Source: Pseudomonas grandcourensis (GTDB taxonomy: Bacteria > Pseudomonadota > Gammaproteobacteria > Pseudomonadales > Pseudomonadaceae). Taken from it: a stretch of DNA of 64,000 nt. The DNA lies in NCBI RefSeq assembly GCF_039909015.1, contig NZ_CP150919.1, forward strand, positions 4,440,501 through 4,504,500, given 5' to 3'. Below the pieces are notes generated by a model. It was not told the DNA's origin. It ran no database searches and saw only the letters and a program-made list of their open reading frames with translations. A program made the translations under genes and the position numbers. Each line of letters begins with the position of its first letter. Position 1 is the stretch's first letter. Below are positions 45,448-53,589 of the stretch, one piece after another.

Positions 45448-46040
45448 AGGTTATGCGGCTAAGCCGGTTTATCGTATCCAGTATCGAAACCAGTCCCAAG
45501 TTGTCCCACAGCTTCTTTGGAAACGCCCGATTCATATGGGATGCTCCCGAGTTCCACCATGGGCCTCGACCATTGAACGCTGATTTGTAGGCGCGTGCTT
45601 CGCTAAGTCCCAAGCGCATCAGGTTGCGAGCCCTCGTGGAGGACTGCTTCCATTGGCGCCACGTGACGCAACGAAGTTTGCGCCTCACCCAGCCGTCCAG
45701 CTCTTCAAGGGGCTGCTTGCTCTGACTGAGCTTGAAGTAGCCGGCCCAGCCGCGCAGCACAGGGTTTATCCGCTTGATGACGGACGTCACCTTGCACCCC
45801 GCGCTCCGCGCAGCAGGTCTTTAAGCCGGTTGCGCAGGCGCCCTAGGCTCATTGCCGCCACTTTTAGCCTCGGCTGTTTACTCCAGCTCATCCCGTATCC
45901 CAAGTAATCACAGACCCAAGGCCGAGCAACACGGCTCTTTTCCCGGTTCAGCGTCAGCTTCAGGCGTTGAGTCAAGAAGCGCTCAACCTCGGCTAACACT
46001 CGTTCGCCAGCACGATGACTACCTGTGACGATATTGGAAG
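45446..46040 (-). pseudogene. Group II intron reverse transcriptase/maturase, truncated and frameshifted
   Basis: Two adjoining frames make one protein tail. Upstream (46040-45787): SNIVTGSHRAGERVLAEVER, FLTQRLKLTLNREKS and VCDYLGYGMSW, the end of the RT palm and thumb. Downstream (45790-45446): VLRGWAGYFKLSQS, LDGWVRRKLRCVTWRQWK and NGRGPWWNSGASHMNRA, the maturase X domain of LtrA-type proteins. A one-base frameshift at about 45788 separates them, and the YADD catalytic region and everything before it are absent. Non-functional. Confidence 0.8.
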
Positions 46041-46173
46041 CCCTGCATGAGCTGACAAGTGATCGCTTGGAAGTACTAGAACGGTGCCCTCGACAGGCGC
46101 CAGCTCATCCAAAAGAGTGAGGATTCCATACAGAGCCAGTGGTTTTGTGGGGGTAAAAACGACAAAAAATAAA

Positions 46174-46206
46174 AAAGGGTCGCGAGATAAAATCTCGCAA
46201 CCCTTT
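46174..46206 (-). terminator. Rho-independent terminator downstream of the tRNA-Pro fragment
   Basis: AAAGGGT-CGCGAGAT and ATCTCGC-ACCCTTT pair over about 14 bp with a 3-nt loop, and an A-rich run on the plus strand gives T-rich RNA beyond it. It lies 9 bp past the CCA end of the tRNA fragment, the natural terminator position of a tRNA gene. Confidence 0.8.
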
Positions 46207-46214
46207 GAATTATA

Positions 46215-46259
46215 TGGTCGGGACGGAGTGATTCGAACACTCGACCCCTAGCACCCCAT
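46215..46259 (-). tRNA. 3' fragment of tRNA-Pro(GGG), island attachment site
   Basis: The minus strand reads from the anticodon loop ATGGGGT and the 3' half of its stem GCTAG through the T arm GAGTG-TTCGAAT-CACTC to the acceptor CGTCCCG, discriminator A and encoded CCA. The 5' half (D arm and 5' anticodon stem) is absent, so this is a truncated copy, as left at one end of an element that inserts in a tRNA-Pro gene. The intact gene is not in the window. Confidence 0.75.
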
Positions 46260-46340
46260 CTCCTTTTTCATACTTCTTGAAAGACTCCGAAATTTCACTC
46301 TGGATTTTTCTAAGCTAGTATTTACTTGAGCTCCAGCGGT

Positions 46341-46634
46341 GTTCTGCTCTACGAGAGTCCAGTAACGTCCATCAAGAGCCGACGTTTTTGTGGGGGTAAA
46401 AGTAGGGGGAGTCCATTTCATGGCCAAAATCACCATCAAAGAACTCGAGTCGCTGACCGCCAATGATGCCGGCCGGATCCTCCGGGAGTTCTGCTCTACG
46501 AGAGTCCAGTAACGTCCATCAAGAGCCGACGTTTTTGTGGGGGTAAAAGTAGGGGGAGTCCATTTCATGGCCAAAATCACCATCAAAGAACTCGAGTCGC
46601 TGACCGCCAATGATGCCGGCCGGATCCTCCGGGA
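46341..46634 (+). repeat. Perfect 147-bp tandem duplication at the integrase start
   Basis: Bases 46341-46487 are repeated as 46488-46634. The unit covers 79 bp upstream of the integrase plus its first 22-23 codons. Because 147 is a multiple of three, the copies are in the same frame, but reading on from the first ATG (46420) reaches TAA in the second unit after about 30 codons; only the second ATG (46567) opens the full gene. It looks like a recent replication-slippage event. Confidence 0.9.
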
Positions 46635-48021
46635 GGATGGCAATCTCGCGGGTCGAATTTCCCTGCGTAAGGACGGCGTGTCGGTCAGCTTTTTCTATCG
46701 GTATCGCTGGGGCGACCAGAACAAAGAGTACGCCTGCGGGTCTTGGCCACGCAAATCCCTGACCGACATCCGCAAGGCACGCAACCAGGCTAGGGCGCTC
46801 ATCGATGAGCAGATCAATCCCAACGAGCAGAAGAAAACCACCAAGGCACAGGCCTACGCCGCAGCTAACGTAGAGGCCGAACAGGTAAAAACGACGAAGG
46901 TGCAAACGCTGACCGTCCAGAATCTGGCCAGCGCCTGGCTGTTGGATGGCGTGGCGCGCAAAGATGGCAATGCCGAGTTGCAGCGCCGTTTTAACAAGGA
47001 CCTTTTGCCGGCACTTGGCAGGACCGCGGTGAACAATGTTTCCGAACACGATGTTCGGGCGCTGATCCGCACCGTGGTCAACCGCGGCGCTCACCGTCAA
47101 GCCATCAGCTTCTTCGCCGACCTCACCCAGATGTTCAGCTGGGCTAGAAAGCGCCAACCTTGGCGGGCGTTACTGGTTGAGGGTGATCCGACTGAGCTGG
47201 TCGACATCTCCCCCCTGATCCCTGCCGACTACGAAGCGGAAAGAAGCCGGATCCTTTCCCCGGCGGAGCTGTTGGAACTGCACAACCGCTTCCAGCAAAT
47301 GACCGCCGATTACGACGCCCTCCCCGCGGGCCAAAAATACGACGGTATTCGGCCGCTAAAGAAGGAAACGCAGCTCGCGCTCTGGATCAGCCTGGGCACC
47401 TTGTGCCGGATTGGCGAGTTGCTGCAGGCCGAATGGAAAAATGTCGATCTGGACCAGCAGACCTGGTTCCTCCCCAGTGAAAACGTCAAGGGCACCCGGG
47501 GCAAGAAGCAGGACCACCATGTCTTCCTCTCCCCCTTTGCCCTTCATTTCTTTCAGGAGCTCAAAACCCTGACGGGAGACTCCCAATGGTGCTTTCCGAA
47601 CAAGCAGGATGACGGGCATGTGGACGTAAAGGTGGTGAGTAAACAGGTCGGCGATCGCCAGGCCCGGTTCAAAAACCGCAAGGCCCTTTCAAGACGGCGT
47701 CACGACGACACCCTAGTTCTTGCCGACGGCCAGAACGGCGACTGGACGCCACACGACCTGCGCCGCACGGGCGCGACCATGATGCAGGCTTTGGGGGTCA
47801 GCCTGGACGTCATCGACCGCTGCCAAAACCATGTGCTGGCCGGCTCGCGGGTGAGACGCCACTACCTCCATCACGACTATGCCGAAGAGAAGAAGCACGC
47901 CTGGAACTTGTTGGGCGATCGACTGAGTGCCGTATTGTCGTCCACCTACGAGCATCCTCCGGTCGAGTCGATGCTGTCTTTTCCTGCGAATACCGCGACT
48001 GGCTCTTTACCACCTTCTTAA
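46567..48021 (+). CDS. Tyrosine recombinase (island/phage integrase)
   Basis: 484 residues from ATG 46567 (GGGGGAG about 9 bases upstream). An N-terminal arm-binding segment (LTANDAGRILRED) and core-binding domain are followed by the catalytic domain with Arg in GTLCRIGELLQAEW, the HxLRR box HDLRRTGATMMQALG, and the nucleophile region VRRHYLHHDYAEEKKHAW. It resembles P4-type island integrases that use tRNA genes as targets. It reads away from the tRNA-Pro fragment 310 bp upstream, and its start region is duplicated. Catalytic residues look intact, so the protein may be active. Confidence 0.9.
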   Translation: MAKITIKELESLTANDAGRILREDGNLAGRISLRKDGVSVSFFYRYRWGDQNKEYACGSWPRKSLTDIRKARNQARALIDEQINPNEQKKTTKAQAYAAANVEAEQVKTTKVQTLTVQNLASAWLLDGVARKDGNAELQRRFNKDLLPALGRTAVNNVSEHDVRALIRTVVNRGAHRQAISFFADLTQMFSWARKRQPWRALLVEGDPTELVDISPLIPADYEAERSRILSPAELLELHNRFQQMTADYDALPAGQKYDGIRPLKKETQLALWISLGTLCRIGELLQAEWKNVDLDQQTWFLPSENVKGTRGKKQDHHVFLSPFALHFFQELKTLTGDSQWCFPNKQDDGHVDVKVVSKQVGDRQARFKNRKALSRRRHDDTLVLADGQNGDWTPHDLRRTGATMMQALGVSLDVIDRCQNHVLAGSRVRRHYLHHDYAEEKKHAWNLLGDRLSAVLSSTYEHPPVESMLSFPANTATGSLPPS

Positions 48022-48125
48022 GTCGGCGTCTTTAGTGGTGAGCAGAGGCTTCCGGGCTCAGATTTTGCGTAGCAACGCACAAAAAAGGCGTTTTCAGCGG
48101 TTAGTATGTCGGCAGTCTGGAAGAA

Positions 48126-48150
48126 CCGATTTTTGCAACAGAATCGGCCG
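48126..48150 (+). repeat. 25-bp direct repeat, left copy
   Basis: Matches 57282-57306 at 23 of 25 positions in the same orientation; both end CAACAGAATCGGCCG and contain CCGA...TCGG, which can form a small hairpin. The two copies bracket the 9-kb ABC/ProC/oxygenase module. Confidence 0.7.
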
Positions 48151-48204
48151 AATTCGATCACTCGTGGCTGGCAGGAACCCACAGCGGAGTACCTCGACTC
48201 TCGA

Positions 48205-48933
48205 TTATCCCTCATGATCTCTAAGCCAATCGAAAATCAGGATCTTGAGCCGTTCACCTGAGAAACTCGGGAAGTGCCCTCCGTGTACTGTGCGCACTGG
48301 CAGCCTATGTAGGCGCTCAAGGCTTTGACGATATTGGTTCAAGTTCGAGTGGTATGCATCTACTATGAGTGGTCCGTCATAGATCACATCACCGCTGAAA
48401 AGAGTCTGGGTGGAGTGCTCCCACAAGCTGATTCCGCCTGGGGAGTGCCCGGGGGTATGTATCACTTCGAGCACCCGGTCCCCGAGGTCTATGACATCCC
48501 CGTCTTCAACGATTCGACTCGCCGGTGCAGACTTCACTCGATACTCGGCATAGCAAATCTCGCAGTCTGGGTGGGCGTCAAACATCTCGTCTGAGACGAA
48601 CATCGTGGCCAATGTATTATCCCCATCGGGGTGGGCCAGGATATGTGCTTCGTCGGAATGAACCACACGCTCGCTAAACTCATAGTGACCCGCCATGTGA
48701 TCGAAATGAGTGTGACTGGCTATTGCACAGACAGGTTTTTCCGTGAGCAAGGGAATCTGCTCACGCAGACTGACAAGGCCCGAGCCTGTATCGATCAACG
48801 CCCCCTTGTCGCGTCCATGAACGTACCAAAGGTTGCAGCGATAAAAGGGCCGTATGTAGGGCTCATGGATCAGGCTGATATTGTCAGCTTGATGCTGGAC
48901 ATCAAACCATTTGTCTTTGGTCACAATCTTCAT
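48205..48933 (-). CDS. Metallo-beta-lactamase-fold hydrolase
   Basis: 242 residues with the dizinc site of the MBL superfamily: HTHFDH (HxHxDH), the His in VIHTPGHSPGG, the Asp in LFSGDVIYDGP and the last His in VHGGHFPSF. There is no signal peptide. Relatives include glyoxalase II, lactonases and other thioester or ester hydrolases. It is the last gene of a minus-strand series after ProC, 47 bp downstream, within a transport-catabolism module. A lactone or ester product of the neighbouring oxygenase is a possible substrate (inference). Confidence 0.88.
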   Translation of the reverse strand: MKIVTKDKWFDVQHQADNISLIHEPYIRPFYRCNLWYVHGRDKGALIDTGSGLVSLREQIPLLTEKPVCAIASHTHFDHMAGHYEFSERVVHSDEAHILAHPDGDNTLATMFVSDEMFDAHPDCEICYAEYRVKSAPASRIVEDGDVIDLGDRVLEVIHTPGHSPGGISLWEHSTQTLFSGDVIYDGPLIVDAYHSNLNQYRQSLERLHRLPVRTVHGGHFPSFSGERLKILIFDWLRDHEG

Positions 48934-48979
48934 GGTGATTCCAGATGTTCTTTTCCTATGAAATTGTACTTGTACAGCT

Positions 48980-49831
48980 CTACTGCAACCCTAGCTCCAG
49001 ACCCATCTCTCGCCCGCGTTCGGCAGCAGCATGAAGTGCGCGTATGAAAGCCGCTTGCACTCTGTCGGTGTCCATTGAGTTGATAGCTGCATGCGTCGTA
49101 CCGCCCTTCGAAGTCACCCGTTCGCGCAGTGTGGCAAGAGACTCTGATGAATGGGCGACCAGCGCCGTTGCGCCGCGAAAGGTTTCCAGAGCTAGCGTTC
49201 GACCCTGCTCCGCGTTCAAGCCAAGCTCCAGGGCTGCGTACTCCATTGCCTCCATGAAATAAAAAATGTAGGCCGGGCCGCTGCCTGACAATGCCGTGAC
49301 AGCGTCAATTTGGTCATCGCTCTCAACCCAAATGCACCGCCCCACAGCCTCCATCACGGCCGTTGCAATGTTTCGGTCCTGTTCACAGATCTCGGGGGTT
49401 GCTGCCAACCCCGTCATTCCCGATCGAACGAGTGCTGGCGTATTGGGCATGGCACGTACCAGAAGCATTTGCCCTAGCCAGCGTTGCAAGTCATGCAGAC
49501 GCGCTCCTGCCACTACGCTGATGACCAGACTCTCAAGACCAGCACTGTTCAGAAAAGGTTTCAGCGAGGCGATTGCGTCGCGAAGCTGTTGGGGTTTAAC
49601 GGCCAATACAATGACATCGCAGTTGGCAAATGTTGCGTCCGGAGTTTCGGTCGCATGTACACCCAGACGTGTTGCCAGGCGATTACGTGAGTTTTCAGAC
49701 GGTACCGCGACACAAATAGATGTTGCCGGCACACCGCGTGAGATCAGGCCTTCCATCAAGGCGGAAGCCATGTTGCCTCCCCCAAGGAATCCAAAGGTAA
49801 GCGAGTCAAGAATGTTCTCGTTGTACGCCAT
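48980..49831 (-). CDS. proC: Pyrroline-5-carboxylate reductase family protein
   Basis: 283 residues. Rossmann motif FGFLGGGNMASALMEGL, VLAVKPQQL, VRAMPNTPALVRSGMT, then the C-terminal dimer domain with ALSGSGPAYIFYFMEAM and TSKGGTTHAAINSM, all diagnostic of ProC. It reduces a cyclic imine (pyrroline-5-carboxylate to proline in the housekeeping role) with NAD(P)H in the cytoplasm. This copy sits in an accessory module with a peptide ABC importer and a 2OG oxygenase, so it is probably a second, catabolic copy acting on a related cyclic imine. Confidence 0.9.
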   Translation of the reverse strand: MAYNENILDSLTFGFLGGGNMASALMEGLISRGVPATSICVAVPSENSRNRLATRLGVHATETPDATFANCDVIVLAVKPQQLRDAIASLKPFLNSAGLESLVISVVAGARLHDLQRWLGQMLLVRAMPNTPALVRSGMTGLAATPEICEQDRNIATAVMEAVGRCIWVESDDQIDAVTALSGSGPAYIFYFMEAMEYAALELGLNAEQGRTLALETFRGATALVAHSSESLATLRERVTSKGGTTHAAINSMDTDRVQAAFIRALHAAAERGREMGLELGLQ

Positions 49832-49911
49832 CTACGTGAAACCTCTTTCGTGAACTTGATGCAGAAAGTCGAAGCGTTAGCGCTCAGGAGGAATCGGTTG
49901 CGCGCCTGATC

Positions 49912-51582
49912 TCATAGTTCCAATGCCGACCCATCGACAGACGAAGTCGTTCCACCACGTCGTTTCGCGATCAGCGTGTCCAACCAATCGCTGCGCATTT
50001 GCGGTACGGATTCGAGTAATTTTGAGGTGTATGGATGGCGCGTATTTGAGTCGAAAACCTCAGCGATAGGTCCACTGTCAACAGCTTTGCCTTTCTGCAT
50101 CACGACAACCCTGTCACCCAATCGGCGGGCGGCATCAATATCGTGGGTAATAAATAGAATGGCGATCCCGGTTTCCCGTTGTACCTCACGCAGAAGCTCC
50201 AGCGTATGGGCCGCGACTATAGGATCTAGTGCAGCCGTCACCTCGTCGCAAATCAAAAGGTCAGGCTGGGCTGCAAGCGCGCGGGCAATGCAAACACGCT
50301 GTTTTTGCCCCCCCGACAATTGTGCTGGGAGTCGGTCTGCGCAATCGGCTGGCAAATACACGCGCTCCAGAAGCTGCATTACTTGCAGGCATGCTTGCTG
50401 ATGAGAAACACCAAAATAGAAGCTCAGTGGCCGAGCAAGAATATCGCGTATTTTTTGCTGCGGATTGAGAGCCGTATCGGGAATCTGATGCACCATCTGG
50501 ATGCGACGCAATTCATCACGGCTGCGCCGCAAGGCAAAGGGTGCAAGCGGTTCGTTACACAGATGGATAGAGCCCGCTGTCGGTGCCAGTTGGCCAACAA
50601 TTGACTTGGCCAGTGTACTTTTACCACTGCCAGACTCGCCCACGACCACCAGGGTTTCTCCCGGCGCGATCGATAGGCTGACGTTATCCAACACTCGCAT
50701 ACGACCGTAGCTCACACTCAGATCGTTCACCACCAGCGTCACGTCATCCGCTCTGGGCGTACCGATAGTCGTCATGTGAGGTCTCATCTGTACGCTGACC
50801 AATTCGCGTGTGTACGGTGCCTGCGGTGCATGGAGGATTTTTTCCGCTGCTCCCGTCTCTTCTACGCGCCCCTTTCTCATGACCATGATGCGATCTGCGG
50901 TCTGCGCGACCACGGACAAGTCATGAGTAATGTGAAGCGCCGCAGTACCACGCTCACGGATCAACTTGCGCAACGTTTCCAGAACTTCTACCTGAGTAGT
51001 AACGTCCAGTGCCGTTGTCGGTTCGTCCAGAACCAGGATATCCGGCTCTCCTGCCATCGTCATCGCTGCCATTGCTCGTTGAAGTTGGCCGCCAGACACC
51101 TCATGGGGATATCGGTCGCCGAATGTGTTCGGAGAAGGAAGATCAATGGTCCGGAACAGCTCAATGGCTCGGCGCCGTGCCTCTTGGCGGGAGCATAGCC
51201 CGTGCCGAACCGGTACATCGCACACTTGATCCATGATTGGCCGTGATGGATTGAAAGCGGCCGTCGCACTCTGCGCGTAATAGGCAATCCGACGACCACG
51301 CAACTTCTGTCTTTGCTCGAGCGACAAGGCAAACAGATCCATGCCGTCGAAAAAAACATGTCCGCCAGCGATGTGACATCCGGGGCGCACGTAGCCCAAA
51401 GCGGTCAAGCCGAGCGTCGACTTACCAGCTCCGGACTCGCCAATAAGTCCGAGAACCTCACCAGGTCGTAGTTCCAGATTAATACCGTCGAGCAGCGTTA
51501 CCTCTTCACCGCTATCTCGACGGGCAACGATGGACAGCTGTTCTATCCGCAGGATCGCGGGCTCTGAAAAACGGGAGCTCAT
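49912..51582 (-). CDS. Fused double ABC ATPase for peptide-type transporter (DppD+DppF, YejF-like)
   Basis: 556 residues from ATG 51582 (AGGAG 8 bases upstream), overlapping the permease stop as ATGA. Two ABC domains in one chain. The first has Walker A GESGAGKST, signature VSGGQLQRAMAAM and Walker B ILVLDEP. The second has Walker [10 protein letters not shown], signature LSGGQKQRVCIARAL and Walker B LLICDEV, where the usual final Pro is replaced by Val. Such fusions replace the separate DppD and DppF subunits. It powers the permeases at 51579-53467. Confidence 0.93.
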   Translation of the reverse strand: MSSRFSEPAILRIEQLSIVARRDSGEEVTLLDGINLELRPGEVLGLIGESGAGKSTLGLTALGYVRPGCHIAGGHVFFDGMDLFALSLEQRQKLRGRRIAYYAQSATAAFNPSRPIMDQVCDVPVRHGLCSRQEARRRAIELFRTIDLPSPNTFGDRYPHEVSGGQLQRAMAAMTMAGEPDILVLDEPTTALDVTTQVEVLETLRKLIRERGTAALHITHDLSVVAQTADRIMVMRKGRVEETGAAEKILHAPQAPYTRELVSVQMRPHMTTIGTPRADDVTLVVNDLSVSYGRMRVLDNVSLSIAPGETLVVVGESGSGKSTLAKSIVGQLAPTAGSIHLCNEPLAPFALRRSRDELRRIQMVHQIPDTALNPQQKIRDILARPLSFYFGVSHQQACLQVMQLLERVYLPADCADRLPAQLSGGQKQRVCIARALAAQPDLLICDEVTAALDPIVAAHTLELLREVQRETGIAILFITHDIDAARRLGDRVVVMQKGKAVDSGPIAEVFDSNTRHPYTSKLLESVPQMRSDWLDTLIAKRRGGTTSSVDGSALEL

Positions 51583-52406
51583 TGTTCTTCTCCTACGGCA
51601 GGGCTGTTGCGAGAGATCAGCCAATCAGCAATCAAGTTGACGCCAATCGTCAGAAGCGCGATGGCAATTGCGGGAATTAACGGAGCTATCACGCCATAGG
51701 TAATGGCCTGCGCATTGTCACGCACCATACTGCCCCAATCCGCATTGGGTGGACGGATACCCAGCCCCAGGAAGCTCAATGCCGCGATGAACTGAAAGGC
51801 AAAACAAAAGCGCAGACCGAACTCCGCGATAATCGGCGGTAAAGAGTTGACCAACACTTCGCGCCGGATAATCCACCAAAGTCCCTCGCCTCGCAGCCTC
51901 GCTACCTGAACGAAATCCAGCGCGGCTACACCCATCGCGACAGAGCGTGTGATGCGAAACACGCGGGTTGATTCAAGAATGGCGATAGTGCCAATCAAAA
52001 CCGGTATCGATGTGCCGAGCGCCGTCAGAATAATCAATGCGAGAACGAGTTGCGGCAACGACATGAGCAGATCAACCAAACGCGACAGAACCGCGTCGAG
52101 CCAGCCACCGGCAACGGCTGCCGCGATGCCAGAGGAAACACCAATCAGAAAGGAAATTGCAGTGATGGCAAGCGCTAATCCGATGGTTGTCCGTCCGCCA
52201 TCGAGAAGGCGGGCCAACATATCTCGCCCAAGGTTATCGAGTCCGAGTGGATAAAACAGGCTGGGCGCATCCCACGTATCACCAACGATCTCATTGGGGC
52301 CATGACTCATGAACACTGGACCGAATGCGACGGCAAGGATGATGAATAGGGTGATGCCCATTCCCGCAAACGCGCGCGTTGGCACATATTGATTGGCAAT
52401 GATCAT
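51579..52406 (-). CDS. Peptide-type ABC transporter permease (DppC-like)
   Basis: 275 residues, about six transmembrane helices; LGLDNLGRDMLARLLDGGRT is the DppC signature and VQVARLRGEGLWWIIRREVL the coupling loop. Starts inside the stop region of the DppB-like gene (4-base overlap). Confidence 0.92.
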   Translation of the reverse strand: MIIANQYVPTRAFAGMGITLFIILAVAFGPVFMSHGPNEIVGDTWDAPSLFYPLGLDNLGRDMLARLLDGGRTTIGLALAITAISFLIGVSSGIAAAVAGGWLDAVLSRLVDLLMSLPQLVLALIILTALGTSIPVLIGTIAILESTRVFRITRSVAMGVAALDFVQVARLRGEGLWWIIRREVLVNSLPPIIAEFGLRFCFAFQFIAALSFLGLGIRPPNADWGSMVRDNAQAITYGVIAPLIPAIAIALLTIGVNLIADWLISRNSPAVGEEQ

Positions 52407-53467
52407 TTGAGCGCTCCGCGCAAACGAGGGTTAGTGATAATGACAAGTAGGTCGGCTAACAAATTGATGAGCACGTAGGTCGCGCCGAAGATAAGCCCGC
52501 AGGCCTGGACGGTGGGGATGTCGCGCTTGCCGACTGCATCCACCATGTACTGGCCGATACCCGGATAGACGAAGATGGTTTCTACAACGATCACCCCTAC
52601 GATCAGATAAGCCAGGTTAAGCGCCACAACGCTGATGAGCGGCGCCATCGCGTTGGGTAGTGCCTGTCGCAGCACAATGCTGCTGCGCGGTTCGCCCTTG
52701 AGAATGGCCATTTCTATATAGGGTTGCGACATGACGGACAGCACGGCGGTGCGGGTCATGCGCATCGTATAAGCCCAGACCATGGGTGCGAGCGTGAACG
52801 CCGGCAAGATGACGACCGACAACCGCTGCGTCAGATCCATGTCGGGCAAAACCATGGATATTGCGGAAAACCATCCCAGTTGCGTCGAGAAGACCAGAAT
52901 CAGCAGATAACCGAACAGGAACTCTGGAATAGAGATCGCCGCAAGAGCGCCGATGTTGAGGAATGATCCGACACGCCCCTGGCTTTTTATCGCCGAAACG
53001 ATGCCCAGAACAACCGCTAGGGGGATGGAAATAATCGCCGCCACCGCCGCCAATAGCAGTGTGTTCTCTAACCGGAAACGGATCTGGTCAATGATTGGCG
53101 CGCCGTTGGCCAGTGACAGGCCAAAGTCCCCATGCAACGCGTTGGACAGCCAGCTGAAATAGCGCAGTAACGCAGGTTGGTCGAGCCCTAATGTTTGCCG
53201 AAAGGCTCTGAGCGCCTCTTCGGTTGCGTCACGGCCCAACACTGCCGAGGCAACATCGCCGGGCAGGATCTGCGTGCTGGCAAAAACGACGGCCGAAAGA
53301 GCCAGCAGCGTGAGCAGACCGAGGCAGAACCTGCGTCCCAGCAAAGAGAGAAGCTGCGAATGAGCTCTTGGCTGTTTACCGTTCTCGAAAGGCTTGTTCG
53401 TGCTGTGACACGCAGGCGGCAACGGGGCTTCGTCGGATCTTGTTTTTTTCACACCCGTGTTCCTCAT
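52403..53467 (-). CDS. Peptide-type ABC transporter permease (DppB-like)
   Basis: 354 residues with a long hydrophilic N-terminus (about 40 residues), then VFASTQILPGDVASAVLG and the coupling loop YIEMAILKGEPRSSIVLRQA. First gene of the minus-strand series and divergent, across about 120 bp, from the binding-protein gene at 53590. The ATG at 53467 has no strong ribosome-binding site; an internal start is possible. Confidence 0.9.
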   Translation of the reverse strand: MRNTGVKKTRSDEAPLPPACHSTNKPFENGKQPRAHSQLLSLLGRRFCLGLLTLLALSAVVFASTQILPGDVASAVLGRDATEEALRAFRQTLGLDQPALLRYFSWLSNALHGDFGLSLANGAPIIDQIRFRLENTLLLAAVAAIISIPLAVVLGIVSAIKSQGRVGSFLNIGALAAISIPEFLFGYLLILVFSTQLGWFSAISMVLPDMDLTQRLSVVILPAFTLAPMVWAYTMRMTRTAVLSVMSQPYIEMAILKGEPRSSIVLRQALPNAMAPLISVVALNLAYLIVGVIVVETIFVYPGIGQYMVDAVGKRDIPTVQACGLIFGATYVLINLLADLLVIITNPRLRGALK

Positions 53468-53589
53468 TTGAAGATATTATTGGACTTGTAAACTTTAACG
53501 ATATAAACATTGTTTCATTGCTCACGCAAGAACCTGATCGACCCAAGAACATCGGCCCATATGAAATCCAAGAACAAGAGGAACTGACG

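Larger units (their letters stand above)
45384..46040 (-). mobile_element. 3' remnant of a group II intron
   Basis: The minus strand carries, in order, the C-terminal part of an intron-encoded reverse transcriptase/maturase (46040-45446) and the catalytic RNA domains V and VI (45447-45384). The 5' ribozyme domains I-IV and the RT catalytic core are missing, so it is a truncated, immobile copy. It lies 170 bp from the tRNA-Pro fragment and integrase, at the edge of a genomic island. Confidence 0.8.

Noticed and set aside
46248..46643. 131-codon minus-strand frame with an internal repeat
   Set aside because: The repeat is only the 147-bp DNA duplication at the integrase start read backwards.
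53468..53589. LacI operator in the divergent promoter region
   Set aside because: No convincing palindrome with a central CG; the A+T-rich stretch gave only weak symmetry.
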